Below, piece after piece: positions 9,019 through 17,029 of a DNA stretch of 46,165 nt. Location of the stretch: NCBI GenBank assembly GCA_037478855.1, contig JBBFLY010000018.1, positions 1 through 46,165 of the forward strand, written 5' to 3'. The translations under genes were made by a program, and so were the position numbers. Source of the DNA: Rhabdothermincola sp037478855. Lineage in GTDB: Bacteria; Actinomycetota; Acidimicrobiia; Acidimicrobiales; Acidimicrobilacustridaceae. The notes under the pieces are model-generated. The model was not told the DNA's origin. It searched no databases and saw nothing but the letters and a program-made list of their open reading frames with translations. The stretch's first letter is position 1, and each line of letters begins with the position of its first letter.

Positions 9019-9858
9019 TCAGAAGCCCAGCCGGTCCAACGCCCGATCGCGACGCTGCCAATCCTTCTCCACCTTCACGAACAGCTCGAGATACGCGCCC
9101 GGCGGCAGCTGCTCGCGCACCGCGGTACCAACCTTCTTGAGCACGGATCCACCACGCCCGATCACGATCCCCTTCTGCGAGTCGCGCTCAACGAGGATCT
9201 CGACCCGGATGCGCGGCCACTCCCACTCCACGACCCGGGTCGCGATCGAATGCGGCAGCTCGTCATGCGTCACCGCCAGCAGCTGCTCACGGACCAGCTC
9301 CGCCACCCAGAACGCCTCGGGCACATCGGTCACCATGTCGTCGGGGTAGTACTTCGGCCCCTCCGGCAGCCGCTCAACCAGGTGATCGACGAGCACGTCC
9401 ACCCCCTCCCCGGTGCGCGCCGAGACCGGGAAGTACTCCGACAGGTCGAGCTGCTCAGCGGCACGCGCGAGCTGGACGATCACCTGCTCCGGGCTCGCCA
9501 CGTCGATCTTGTTCACCACCACGACCGCGTCCGACGGCGCCCGGGCTGCGATGAAGCGGTCACCGGGGCCGATCGTCGCGGTCGCATCGACCACCAGGCA
9601 GACCACGTCCACATCACCGATGGTGGAGGTGGCAGTGGCGTTGAGTCGCTGACCGAGCGGTGTGCGGGGCTTGTGGATGCCGGGCGTGTCGACGAACACG
9701 ATCTGCGCGTCAGGGCGGTTCAGCACACCCCGAACCTGAGAGCGCGTGGTCTGCGGCTTGTCCGAGACGATGGAGACCTTGGTGCCCAACATGCGGTTGA
9801 GCAGGGTGGACTTGCCGACGTTCGGCCGGCCCACGAGGGTCACGAAGCCTGACCTCAC
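9019..9858 (-). CDS. era: GTPase Era
   Basis: Essential Ras-like GTPase that binds 16S rRNA and acts in 30S maturation. G1 is GRPNVGKS (10-17), G3 is DTPGIHKP, and G4 is NKID. The C-terminal KH domain includes GIVIGRGGSVLKKVG. The length of 279 residues falls a little short of E. coli Era (301). GTG start overlaps the stop of the CNNM gene as GTGA, implying translational coupling. It is the last gene of the phoH-ybeY-CNNM-era operon. Confidence 0.97.
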   Translation of the reverse strand: MRSGFVTLVGRPNVGKSTLLNRMLGTKVSIVSDKPQTTRSQVRGVLNRPDAQIVFVDTPGIHKPRTPLGQRLNATATSTIGDVDVVCLVVDATATIGPGDRFIAARAPSDAVVVVNKIDVASPEQVIVQLARAAEQLDLSEYFPVSARTGEGVDVLVDHLVERLPEGPKYYPDDMVTDVPEAFWVAELVREQLLAVTHDELPHSIATRVVEWEWPRIRVEILVERDSQKGIVIGRGGSVLKKVGTAVREQLPPGAYLELFVKVEKDWQRRDRALDRLGF

Positions 9859-11234
9859 GGCTCCCCCCGCCCGCCCGACCCGTCCGGCGCGTCCGACCCC
9901 GCCTGCCCGCTCGAGCGGTCTTGCGTGCCGGAGCCGTCCTGCCCGCCTGGCTCCGGCACGCGAACCGGCTCGATGCGCACCCGCCCGATCCGTCTGCCCT
10001 GCACCCGCTCGGCCCGCAGCGTGAAGCCGTCGACCTCAGCGGACTCCCCGTTGACCGGGATGTGGCCGAGCAGGTGCAGCAGCAAACCACCGATCGAATC
10101 CCAGTCACCCTCGGGCAGCTCGGCATGCAGGAGCTCGTTCACCTCGTCGACCGGCATGCGCGCGTTGACCCGCACGCCACCACCGGCCACGGGCTCGATC
10201 ATCGGCTCCTCCCGATCGAACTCGTCGACGATCTCCCCGACGAGCTCCTCGATGAGGTCCTCGAGCGTGACCAACCCCGCCGTTCCCCCGTACTCGTCGA
10301 CCACGATCGCCATGTGGTACTGCTCAGCCTGCATCTCCGTGAGCAGCTCGGAGATGCGCTTGGTCTCCGGCACGAAGTGCGCAGGTCGCACCAACGAGCC
10401 CACCTCCCGGTCGGCCTGGCCGTCGCGGTCCGCGCGCATGAGGTCCTTCGCATAGACGATCCCGACGATGTCGTCGATCGACCCGGCGTAGACGGGCAGC
10501 CGGCTGTAGCCGTTGAGCAACACCACCTCCATTGCATCGGCGACCCGCATGTCCGCCGGAACCGCGACCATGTCCGGCCGGGGAACCATGACCTCACGCA
10601 CGATGGTGTCACCGAACTCGATGATCTGCTCGATGAGCTTGCGCTCCTCAGCTTCGATCACCTCACCTTCGACCGCAGCATCGGCCATCGCGAGGAGCTC
10701 CTCGGTGGAGACGAACGGCCCTTCCTTCAACCCCTTGCCGGGGAGGATCACGTTCGTCAAGCCGATCAGGCCCCGCGACAGCATCCGCAACGGCCAAAAG
10801 CTCACCAGCGCGGCCACCGGGCGGACCGACAGCAGCGCGGCGCGCTCGGGGTGCTGGATCGCCCAGGTCTTGGGCGCAGCCTCGGCGAGCACGAAGACCA
10901 CCACCACGTTGAAGAACGTGGCGACGCCCACCCCAACAGCCCCGAACAGGCGATTGGCGACGATGCCGGTCAGCGTGGCTTGCACCAGCTGGCAGACCAG
11001 CACGGCGAGGAGCACCGGGTTGAGGAATCGCTCAGGGTGGCGCACCAGCGTCAGCAGCCGCTCCGCTCCGGGACGCCCCTCTTCGCAGAGCGCCTGAGCC
11101 TTCGAGCGGGACATGCGCGTGAGCCCGGTCTCGGCCACCGCCAGCAACGTCGAGAGCACGAGCAGCACGACGATCGCCGCGATCATCGCCACATCGGCCC
11201 CGGTGAGGGCGACGCCGAGGATCACCGACCCCAC
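9855..11234 (-). CDS. CNNM/CorC-family transporter with CBS pair
   Basis: A 459-residue membrane protein. The N-terminal CNNM (DUF21) domain has about four hydrophobic helices, with AETGLTRMSRSKA and FVLAEAAPKTWA. A CBS pair follows at about residues 210-325, with MVPRPDMVAVP and VDEYGGTAGLVTLEDLIEE. A CorC_HlyC domain is at about 345-420. The final 40 residues are a low-complexity Gly/Ser/Asp/Gln tail. The family handles Mg2+ efflux or homeostasis in other bacteria; the substrate here is inferred. Placement between ybeY and era is a widespread arrangement. GTG at 11234 overlaps the ybeY end by 13 bp. Confidence 0.92.
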   Translation of the reverse strand: MGSVILGVALTGADVAMIAAIVVLLVLSTLLAVAETGLTRMSRSKAQALCEEGRPGAERLLTLVRHPERFLNPVLLAVLVCQLVQATLTGIVANRLFGAVGVGVATFFNVVVVFVLAEAAPKTWAIQHPERAALLSVRPVAALVSFWPLRMLSRGLIGLTNVILPGKGLKEGPFVSTEELLAMADAAVEGEVIEAEERKLIEQIIEFGDTIVREVMVPRPDMVAVPADMRVADAMEVVLLNGYSRLPVYAGSIDDIVGIVYAKDLMRADRDGQADREVGSLVRPAHFVPETKRISELLTEMQAEQYHMAIVVDEYGGTAGLVTLEDLIEELVGEIVDEFDREEPMIEPVAGGGVRVNARMPVDEVNELLHAELPEGDWDSIGGLLLHLLGHIPVNGESAEVDGFTLRAERVQGRRIGRVRIEPVRVPEPGGQDGSGTQDRSSGQAGSDAPDGSGGRGEP

Positions 11235-11761
11235 GGATCGCCACCGAGCGGCCCGTAGAACTGCGTGAGCAGTGCGCGCTCGCGCGCCTGCATCGCCGCC
11301 CGCTCCTCGTCGGTCGCATGGTCGTGGCCCAGCAGGTGCAGCACCCCGTGCACGAGCAGGAGAGCCAGCTCATCCTCGAAGCTGCCGGCGTGCTCAGGAG
11401 CGTTGCGAGCCGCCACCGCGGGGCAGATCACCACGTCACCGAGCAGCAGCGGCAGCTCATCGGCGCTGGGCGGGATCCGCTCCGGCCCCTCCGTGCCACC
11501 GTCGGGCCAACGCCCGGGTTCGATCTGTTCACCGTCGATCGGGAACGCGAGCACGTCGGTCGGACCGGTTGCGCCCATGAACTGCTCGTTCAGGCGCGCC
11601 ATCGCCTCCTCGTCGACGAAGAGCAGCGACAGCTCTGCGTCACCGCGCACCCCCTCCGCGGCGAGGACCTGCTCCGCGAGGGCGATCCAGCGCGCGGCAT
11701 CGATCGATGGTTGATCCGGCGCGGGCGGCTCGCCGCGCTCGTCGGCCACGAAGACCGTCAC
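11222..11761 (-). CDS. ybeY: Endoribonuclease YbeY
   Basis: Zinc-dependent RNase acting in 16S rRNA 3' maturation and ribosome quality control. The hallmark HGVLHLLGHDH is present, with metal ligands His138, His142 and His148. Upstream segments FVDEEAMARLNEQF and GPTDVLAFP are also typical. GTG at 11761 is preceded by GGGAGGG and gives the usual N-terminus (TVFVADE). An ATG at 11821 that overlaps the phoH stop is an alternative. A 15-20 residue acidic/Pro-rich insertion (about 82-100) precedes the LGDVVIC strand. Confidence 0.93.
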   Translation of the reverse strand: MTVFVADERGEPPAPDQPSIDAARWIALAEQVLAAEGVRGDAELSLLFVDEEAMARLNEQFMGATGPTDVLAFPIDGEQIEPGRWPDGGTEGPERIPPSADELPLLLGDVVICPAVAARNAPEHAGSFEDELALLLVHGVLHLLGHDHATDEERAAMQARERALLTQFYGPLGGDPWGR

Positions 11762-11813
11762 CGAGCCCTCCCGTGGACCGACCCGTCGAGGGAGCCGCTC
11801 CCTCGGCGGTCGA

Positions 11814-12779
11814 TCACGCATCGTCCTCACCGCGACGGGAGGCGGCTGCCGCGTAGGCGTTCACGATGTCCTGGACGATGCGGTGCCGCACGACGTCACG
11901 GCTGGAGAGGTGCACGAACGCCAAGCCCTCGATCCCGCCCAGCACCTCCTCGAGACCGGCCAGACCGCTCCGGCCTCCCTGCACATCGACCTGCGTCACG
12001 TCGCCAGTGATGACGGCCTTCGAGCCGAACCCGATGCGGGTGAGGAACATCTTCATCTGCTCGGGGGTGGTGTTCTGGGCTTCGTCGAGGATGATGAAGC
12101 TGTCGTTGAGCGTCCGGCCACGCATGAACGCGAGCGGCGCCACCTCGACGCTCCCCCGATCCAGCAGACGTTGCGCCCCCTCAGGCTCGACCATGTCGTA
12201 GAGCGCGTCGTAGAGGGGTCTCAGGTACGGGTCGACCTTGGCCATCAGGTCTCCGGGCAGGAACCCGAGCCGCTCCCCAGCCTCAACCGCTGGTCTGGTG
12301 AGGATGATCCGCTCGACCTGCTTGGACTGCAGCGCCTGCACCGCCATCGCCACGGCGAGCCAGCTCTTCCCCGTGCCGGCCGGGCCGATCCCGAAGGTCA
12401 CGATGTTGCTCCGGATGGCGTCCACGTAGCGCCGCTGGCCGCTGGTCTTCGGCCGGATGCTGCGCCCTCGCGCCGACCGCAGCACCTCGGCCGCCAGCAC
12501 CTCGGAGGGTCGCTCGTCGGCCTTCACCATGTCGATGCTGCGCAACACCCCAGCGGGCTCGAGCACGTGACCTTGCTGGAGCAGCACGACGAGCTCCTCG
12601 AAGAGCCGGCCGACCTGCTCCGCGTGCTCACCGCCGATCGTGATCTCGTTGCCGCGCACGTGCACGGTGGCACCGGGGAACGAGGTCTCGACGAGGCGGA
12701 GCAACTCGTCTCGCGTCCCGAGCAGGCCGACCATCAGGTGGTTGCCGGGAACGTGGATCTTGACCTGGGTGTCTGCCAT
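11814..12779 (-). CDS. phoH: PhoH-like ATPase
   Basis: P-loop ATPase of the PhoH/YbeZ family, which partners YbeY and is thought to act as an RNA helicase or ribosome-maturation factor. Walker A is GPAGTGKS (132-139), and Walker B is in SFIILDEAQNTTPEQMKMFLTR. The N-terminal segment resembles a KH-like module (VHVRGNEITIGGE). The length of 321 residues is normal. ATG at 12779 gives the conserved start; a GTG at 12803 is in frame. TACGCT (12791-12796, minus strand) ends 11 nt upstream and is a candidate -10. It heads the operon ending with era. Confidence 0.95.
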   Translation of the reverse strand: MADTQVKIHVPGNHLMVGLLGTRDELLRLVETSFPGATVHVRGNEITIGGEHAEQVGRLFEELVVLLQQGHVLEPAGVLRSIDMVKADERPSEVLAAEVLRSARGRSIRPKTSGQRRYVDAIRSNIVTFGIGPAGTGKSWLAVAMAVQALQSKQVERIILTRPAVEAGERLGFLPGDLMAKVDPYLRPLYDALYDMVEPEGAQRLLDRGSVEVAPLAFMRGRTLNDSFIILDEAQNTTPEQMKMFLTRIGFGSKAVITGDVTQVDVQGGRSGLAGLEEVLGGIEGLAFVHLSSRDVVRHRIVQDIVNAYAAAASRRGEDDA

Positions 12780-12856
12780 GTGCGCCAACCAGCGTACGGC
12801 CACTCCGGGCCCTTCGCCGCATGGGTCCGGTGGGTGGTCTCCAGCTTCGGGTTCGC

Positions 12857-12862
12857 TAGCCT
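12857..12862 (+). promoter_or_regulatory. -10 box of the gene at 12872, leaderless geometry
   Basis: TAGCCT ends 9 nt before GTG 12872 with no ribosome-binding site between. It is the same hexamer as the one before the MFS gene at 36829. Confidence 0.5.
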
Positions 12863-12871
12863 CGCCGACCC

Positions 12872-13444
12872 GTGGAGCCTGCCGAGCCGCGGGGGACGCG
12901 TACCGACCGCACCGACCCGTTCGACCGGTGGCTGGCCGAGGTCAGTGCGGACCGGGCGATCGGTGAACGGGCCCGCACCTGGTGGCTGGCGCGCCAGGCC
13001 GCCGATGAGGCCACCTGGCACGGGGCGCTGGCTGACCTGGCGGAGCGGGGTCGACCGGTGCTCGTGGAGCTGTGCTCAGGCCGTCGCCATCGCGGCATCC
13101 TGACGGTCGTGGGCCGGGACTTCCTCGTCCTGCGGCCGGTCGACGGGGTGGATGTGGTAGTCGCCCTCGACGCGGTGGCGGTGCTGCGACCCGCGCCCGG
13201 GGAGGGGCCCGCGACCGGCGATCGCGAGCTCACGACGGTGACGACCTTCGCCGAGGTGCTCGCCGGCCTCGCCGGTGGCGCCCAGGAGGTCGCCGTCTGG
13301 GCCACGGGTGTCACCACACCCGTTGTCGGCAGGATCGCGGCGGTCGGCCGGGACGTTCTGGCGATCGAGGTGGCCGCGGAGCGCAGTTGGGCCTACCTGG
13401 CCCTTGCGTCGGTGGCCGAGGTCTCGTTGGTCGACTCCGGGTAG
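12872..13444 (+). CDS. Hypothetical protein with two Sm-like beta repeats
   Basis: A 190-residue protein with no family I can name. The first about 60 residues are helical and charged (DRWLAEVSADRAIGERARTWW). Two related segments follow at about 62-107 and 139-188. Each has a hydrophobic-G-x-L/I-x-x-V-G-R-D core (RGILTVVGRDFLVL; VGRIAAVGRDVLAI) and then a strand ending in ALDAVAVL or ALASVAEV. This is reminiscent of the Sm1/Sm2 layout of LSm folds, but that is inference. Its 3' end overlaps the convergent HTH gene by 52 bp. Confidence 0.75.
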   Translation: MEPAEPRGTRTDRTDPFDRWLAEVSADRAIGERARTWWLARQAADEATWHGALADLAERGRPVLVELCSGRRHRGILTVVGRDFLVLRPVDGVDVVVALDAVAVLRPAPGEGPATGDRELTTVTTFAEVLAGLAGGAQEVAVWATGVTTPVVGRIAAVGRDVLAIEVAAERSWAYLALASVAEVSLVDSG

Positions 13445-13665
13445 AGGTGCTCGAGGCTGCCGGGCTCGATGCGGCAGGACTCGATGAACTCGTCGACCTC
13501 GTTCGCCTTCAAGCGGATGACCCGGCCGAACCGGTAGGCCGGCAGCTGGCCTTCGTCGATGAAGCGGTACAGCGTGCGCGGGGTGATGCCGAGCCGGGAC
13601 GCCGCCTCGGCGGTGCTCAGCCAGCGGATCTCGCCCGCTCCGCGACGGTCATCGTGTCCAGCCAT
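13393..13665 (-). CDS. Excisionase/BldC-like helix-turn-helix protein
   Basis: A 90-residue protein with a MerR-type winged HTH: WLSTAEAASRLGITPRTLY, then RFIDEGQLPAYRFGRVIRL and KANEVDEFIESC. This is the excisionase-family architecture also used by small actinobacterial regulators such as BldC. No integrase is nearby, so a chromosomal regulator is more likely than a phage excisionase. It is divergent from the CpaB-like gene and might regulate the pilus locus (inference). ATG 13665 has TAACGT 8 nt upstream. The last 52 bp overlap the convergent gene at 12872. Confidence 0.88.
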   Translation of the reverse strand: MAGHDDRRGAGEIRWLSTAEAASRLGITPRTLYRFIDEGQLPAYRFGRVIRLKANEVDEFIESCRIEPGSLEHLYPESTNETSATDARAR

Positions 13666-13673
13666 GCGACCGG

Positions 13674-13679
13674 ACGTTA
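13674..13679 (-). promoter_or_regulatory. -10 box of the HTH gene, leaderless geometry
   Basis: TAACGT on the minus strand ends 8 nt before ATG 13665; no ribosome-binding site lies between. The region just upstream (13690-13718) contains two similar T-rich words, GCGTTTG and TGTTTGCG, that could be binding half-sites. Confidence 0.55.
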
Positions 13680-13842
13680 CCACTCTCAGAGCGTTTGTGT
13701 CCCTTTCATGATGTTTGCGCCTCCGTTCCCTCCCGGTCGCACCAACGGCCCGACCCTCTGATCGTGGTCCGTCGTCACTCCGCCACGCACCCCCGGGGGG
13801 CCCGCACACCACCCCAATCAGGCGCCGCACGCGCGTGCGCCA

Positions 13843-13904
13843 CCACGCTACGTCATGGATGTGGCGGAGGTCATGTAGCCCGGCGCAAGTCGGCGTCGTA
13901 CGTT
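13843..13904 (+). promoter_or_regulatory. Pilus promoter element, copy A (before CpaB-like gene)
   Basis: CCACG (13843-13847), N11, ATGTGGCGGAGGTCATG (13859-13875), N18, CGTCGTA, then the -10 box TACGTT (13899-13904). The same words with the same spacing recur before cpaF at 17030-17091. The expected transcript starts near 13911, and GAGGAGGT at 13926-13933 serves the ATG at 13939. CCAC and GTGG form a spaced dyad upstream of the promoter core, as expected for an activator site. Confidence 0.75.
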
Positions 13905-13938
13905 CGTCCGGTTTCGCAGGCGGGCGAGGAGGTCGAAG

Positions 13939-14685
13939 ATGCCGAGACGAACCGCGAGGGACGGCGGAGAGCTCACCATGGCGCAGCGCATCATCCGCCG
14001 AACGAGCCTGCCGAGCAGCCGGTCGGTCCTCGGTGGCCTGCTCGTGACGGTGGCGGCCGTCGGCGTGTTCGCCGCCTACCAGCAGGCGGGTGACCCGCCG
14101 ACCACGCGGTACGTCGTCGCCACCCGGGTCATCGATCCCGGCAGGGAGATCTCCGCCGACGCGCTGGGACTCGAGGCGATCGAGCTGCCACTGGGGCAGG
14201 CGGCACGCGTCTTCGAGTCGGTCGCGGAGCTCGACGGTGCGGTCGCCCTCGCTCCCCTCGCGCCTGGCGACCTGGTGCTCCGCTCCGCGGTGCTCCCCGC
14301 CGACCAAGCTGCCGGCGCGGGCCCGTCGCATGAGTTCTCCCTGTCGATCGACCGGGATCACGCCCTGAACGGCGCCCTCCGCCGGGGTGAGACGGTCGAC
14401 GTGCTCGCCACCTACGGCACCGGCGACGGCGCCTACACCCTCGTGGCGGCTCGCGATGCGCGGGTCACCGCCATCGACGACGGCTCCGGCGGCACCATCG
14501 GCTCACCGGGCAGGGTCGTGATCACGCTGGCTCTCCACGACCCGGACGAGGTTCTACGCCTGACACACGCGGCGGAGGTCGGCGCGGTCACCCTGGTGCG
14601 GGCTTCGCGCGCGGATCGGACGCTGCCCGACCAGTACCGAGCCCCCGGTGCCGCGGCCATGGGTGCGGGCGGGTCCACCCGCTGA
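13939..14685 (+). CDS. cpaB: CpaB/RcpC-like SAF-domain pilus assembly protein
   Basis: A 248-residue protein. One membrane helix lies at about residues 30-48 (SVLGGLLVTVAAVGVFAAY). A SAF domain follows from about 57 (YVVATRVIDPGREISADAL ... LAPGDLVLRSAVLP). A C-terminal RcpC-type region (LNGALRRGETVDVLATYG ... VVITLALHDPDEVLRL) completes it. CpaB/RcpC proteins sit at the cell envelope in Tad/Flp pilus machines. ATG 13939 follows a strong GAGGAGGT; ATG 13978 is an alternative. It lies 10 bp before tadZ in one unit. Confidence 0.85.
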   Translation: MPRRTARDGGELTMAQRIIRRTSLPSSRSVLGGLLVTVAAVGVFAAYQQAGDPPTTRYVVATRVIDPGREISADALGLEAIELPLGQAARVFESVAELDGAVALAPLAPGDLVLRSAVLPADQAAGAGPSHEFSLSIDRDHALNGALRRGETVDVLATYGTGDGAYTLVAARDARVTAIDDGSGGTIGSPGRVVITLALHDPDEVLRLTHAAEVGAVTLVRASRADRTLPDQYRAPGAAAMGAGGSTR

Positions 14686-14695
14686 GGGCCGGTCG

Positions 14696-16000
14696 ATGTC
14701 CGCTGAGCAGTTCGTCGTGCTGGGACTGGCCCGGGTGCGCTCCGCCTGGTTCACCGAGGTGAGTCGCTGGGCGACCGCGGGAGCCGCCCCCCTGGAGTTC
14801 GTCAAGTGCATCTCCCCCGAGGAGGTGCGGGCCAGGCTGGCGTCCGGACGCGCCTTCTCGGCCCTCCTCGTCGACGGTGCGCTGCCCGCCCTCGACCGGG
14901 ATCTCGTCGAGACGGCCCGTTCGCAAGGCTGCGCGGTGATCGCGGTCGACGACGGGATGCTGCGACGGGACTTCGCCGCGATCGGCGTCTCCGCGGTGGT
15001 GCCCGAGCCGCTCGACCGGCGGCTGCTGATGGCCGCCCTGAGCGAGCACGCGCAGCCGGTCCACCCGCTCGGGGAGACGATCGATCTGACCGGAGAGGGC
15101 GACGGCGCCGGTGGCTGGCGGGGGCAGCTGGTGGCGGTCCTCGGTGCTGGTGGCGCCGGGGCTTCGACGATCGCCATGGCAGCCGCCCAGGGTCTGGCGT
15201 CCGACGCGCGGCTCGGAGGGCGGGTGCTGCTGGCGGATCTGGCCCTCGACGCGGACCAGGCCATGCTCCACGACGTCGGCGACGTCGTCCCCGGGCTGCA
15301 GGAACTGGTCGATGCGCACCGCAGCGGCCGCCCGGCGCCCGAGGAGGTTCGGGCCATGACCTTCGCGATCGCCGACCGCGGCTACGACCTCCTTCTCGGC
15401 CTGCGACGACACCGGGACTGGTCGGCGCTGCGCCCCCGGGCCACCGCCGCGGCCCTCGACGCGCTCCGCCGTGCCTACAAGGTGACCGTCGCGGACGTCG
15501 CGGCCGATCTGGAGGGCCAAGACGAGTGCGGCTCGGCCGACGTCGAGGACCGCAACCTGCTCGCCCGCACGACGACCGCCACGGCTGACGTGGTCCTGGT
15601 GGTGATCCAGCCGACGGTCGTGGGTCTGCAGCGGATGACCCGTCTGCTCGACGCGCTGTTCCGGCACGGGGTCGGAGCCCACCGGATCCTGCCCACCATC
15701 AACAGGGCTCCCCGCCAGGGCCGAGCCCGGGCGGAGCTGGCCCGGACGGTGGCGGAGCTGGCCCGACCGCTCACACCGGATGCCACGCAGCTGTGCTCGC
15801 CGCTGTTCGTGCCCGATCGCCGCGGTCTCGAAGACGTCCTCCGAGCTGCCGACCCGCTGCCGGCGTCGCTCGCCGCGATGGTCGGCGACGCCGTAGGGGC
15901 GCTGCTCGAGCGCTCCTTCGACACCACTGCAGCCTCAGCTCCGGTGCCGCAGCGGGTCGAGCCCGGCTCGCTCGGCGCGTGGTCCACCCCTCAGCGCTGA
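14696..16000 (+). CDS. tadZ: TadZ/CpaE-like pilus-locus ATPase
   Basis: A 434-residue protein. The N-terminal 120 residues look like a degenerate receiver domain (ALLVDGALPALD ... AVIAVDD ... AVVPEPLDRRLLMAAL). A ParA/MinD-like domain follows from about 142. Its P-loop reads GAGGAGAST, with no Walker lysine, as seen in several TadZ proteins that bind nucleotide weakly or act as localisation hubs. Later ADLALDADQ and VVLVVIQPTVVGLQRM match the ParA fold. TadZ positions the Tad pilus machine at its cellular site. It is coupled to the CpaB-like gene and ends convergent with an enoyl-CoA hydratase gene. Confidence 0.87.
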   Translation: MSAEQFVVLGLARVRSAWFTEVSRWATAGAAPLEFVKCISPEEVRARLASGRAFSALLVDGALPALDRDLVETARSQGCAVIAVDDGMLRRDFAAIGVSAVVPEPLDRRLLMAALSEHAQPVHPLGETIDLTGEGDGAGGWRGQLVAVLGAGGAGASTIAMAAAQGLASDARLGGRVLLADLALDADQAMLHDVGDVVPGLQELVDAHRSGRPAPEEVRAMTFAIADRGYDLLLGLRRHRDWSALRPRATAAALDALRRAYKVTVADVAADLEGQDECGSADVEDRNLLARTTTATADVVLVVIQPTVVGLQRMTRLLDALFRHGVGAHRILPTINRAPRQGRARAELARTVAELARPLTPDATQLCSPLFVPDRRGLEDVLRAADPLPASLAAMVGDAVGALLERSFDTTAASAPVPQRVEPGSLGAWSTPQR

Positions 16001-16032
16001 AGCGACGCCCGGACTCGACCGGGCTGATGTGG

Positions 16033-16116
16033 CCGCCAGCGAGCCCGCCAGCGCCCGGCCAGCGGGATCTGACGCCGTGGCTGGTGAAGCCGCAGCGCTC
16101 TGCGGGTCGCTGGCGG
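16033..16116. terminator. Long inverted repeat between convergent genes
   Basis: CCGCCAGCGAGCCCGC (16033-16048) pairs with GCGGGTCGCTGGCGG (16102-16116) with one bulged base. A second nested pairing (CCAGC with GCTGG) lies inside. It fills the gap between the tadZ stop and the convergent hydratase stop, so a bidirectional terminator or structured 3' end is likely. There is no T tract. Confidence 0.5.
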
Positions 16117-16117
16117 T

Positions 16118-16927
16118 TCAGCGCCCCTTGAAATCGGGGGTGCGCTTCTCGAGGAACGCCCGCGGACCCTCCCGGGCATCCTCGCTGGACATGACCGCCA
16201 TGCCGATCTCCATCTCCTTGACGAAGGCCTCCCTCTCGGGCAGGCACTGGCTGGCGATCACCGACTCCTTGATGCCACGCACCGCGAGCGGGCCGTTGGC
16301 CGCGATGCGAGCTGCGATCTCCCTGGCCCGCGTGAGCGCCTGGCCGTCGGGCACCACGTGGCCGACCAGACCGATCTCGTAGGCTCGCTGCGCGCTGATC
16401 GGCTCACCCACCAAGAGCATCTCCATCGCGAGCGTGTAGGGGATCTGCCGCGGCAGGCGCACGGTGGAGCCGGACATGGGGAACAGACCACGCTGGACCT
16501 CGCTGATCGCGATCTGGGCGCCCTGTGCCGCCACCCGGATGTCGAGCGCTTGCAGGATCTCGGTGCCGCCCGCATAGCAGTAGCCCTCGATCGCCCCGAT
16601 GATCGGCTTCTTCAGCACGTAGTCCTTGAGGAAGCCCTTGAAGATCAGGCTGAAGTCAGCCTTGATCCGCTCCTCGAACTCGTTCTCGGTCGGCTTGCCG
16701 GACAGCAGCGCCCCGACGAGGCGGTCAAGGTCGGCGCCCGCCGAGAAGTTGCCTCCCGCGCCGGTGAGGATGGCCACCCGGATGTCATCGTCGCCGTCGA
16801 TCAGGTCCCAGGCGTCGCACAGCCGACACAGCACCTCCGCGTTGAAGGCGTTGCGCTTGTCGGGACGGTTGAGGGTGACCGTGACGATGTGGCCGTCGCG
16901 GTCCACGAGCACTGCGGGTTCGCTCAC
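16118..16927 (-). CDS. Enoyl-CoA hydratase/isomerase family protein (crotonase)
   Basis: A 269-residue crotonase-fold enzyme. The oxyanion segment GNFSAGADLDRL (about 59-70) is followed by EGYCYAGGTEI and ISEVQRGLFPMSGS. Glu123 and Glu143 align with the two catalytic glutamates of enoyl-CoA hydratase, so hydratase activity is plausible. The substrate is unknown; LPRQIPYTLAMEMLLVGEPI is typical of crotonases annotated for CoA-ester metabolism. GTG 16927 follows AAAGGA. A TACCTT -10 candidate lies at 16965-16970. The gene sits on the opposite strand between the two pilus transcription units and has no evident functional link to them. Confidence 0.92.
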   Translation of the reverse strand: MSEPAVLVDRDGHIVTVTLNRPDKRNAFNAEVLCRLCDAWDLIDGDDDIRVAILTGAGGNFSAGADLDRLVGALLSGKPTENEFEERIKADFSLIFKGFLKDYVLKKPIIGAIEGYCYAGGTEILQALDIRVAAQGAQIAISEVQRGLFPMSGSTVRLPRQIPYTLAMEMLLVGEPISAQRAYEIGLVGHVVPDGQALTRAREIAARIAANGPLAVRGIKESVIASQCLPEREAFVKEMEIGMAVMSSEDAREGPRAFLEKRTPDFKGR

Positions 16928-17029
16928 GTCGGGTCCTTTCGGAAGCGGGATCAGCCGGACCTGAAAGGTAGTCAGAGACGGGATCGCCGCTGAAACGACT
17001 CCGAATGAGCACACCATGCGGTAGCTATG

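Noticed and set aside
13393..13665. Phage or integrative element marked by an excisionase
   Set aside because: No integrase, attachment-site duplication or tRNA is nearby; the HTH family also includes ordinary chromosomal regulators.
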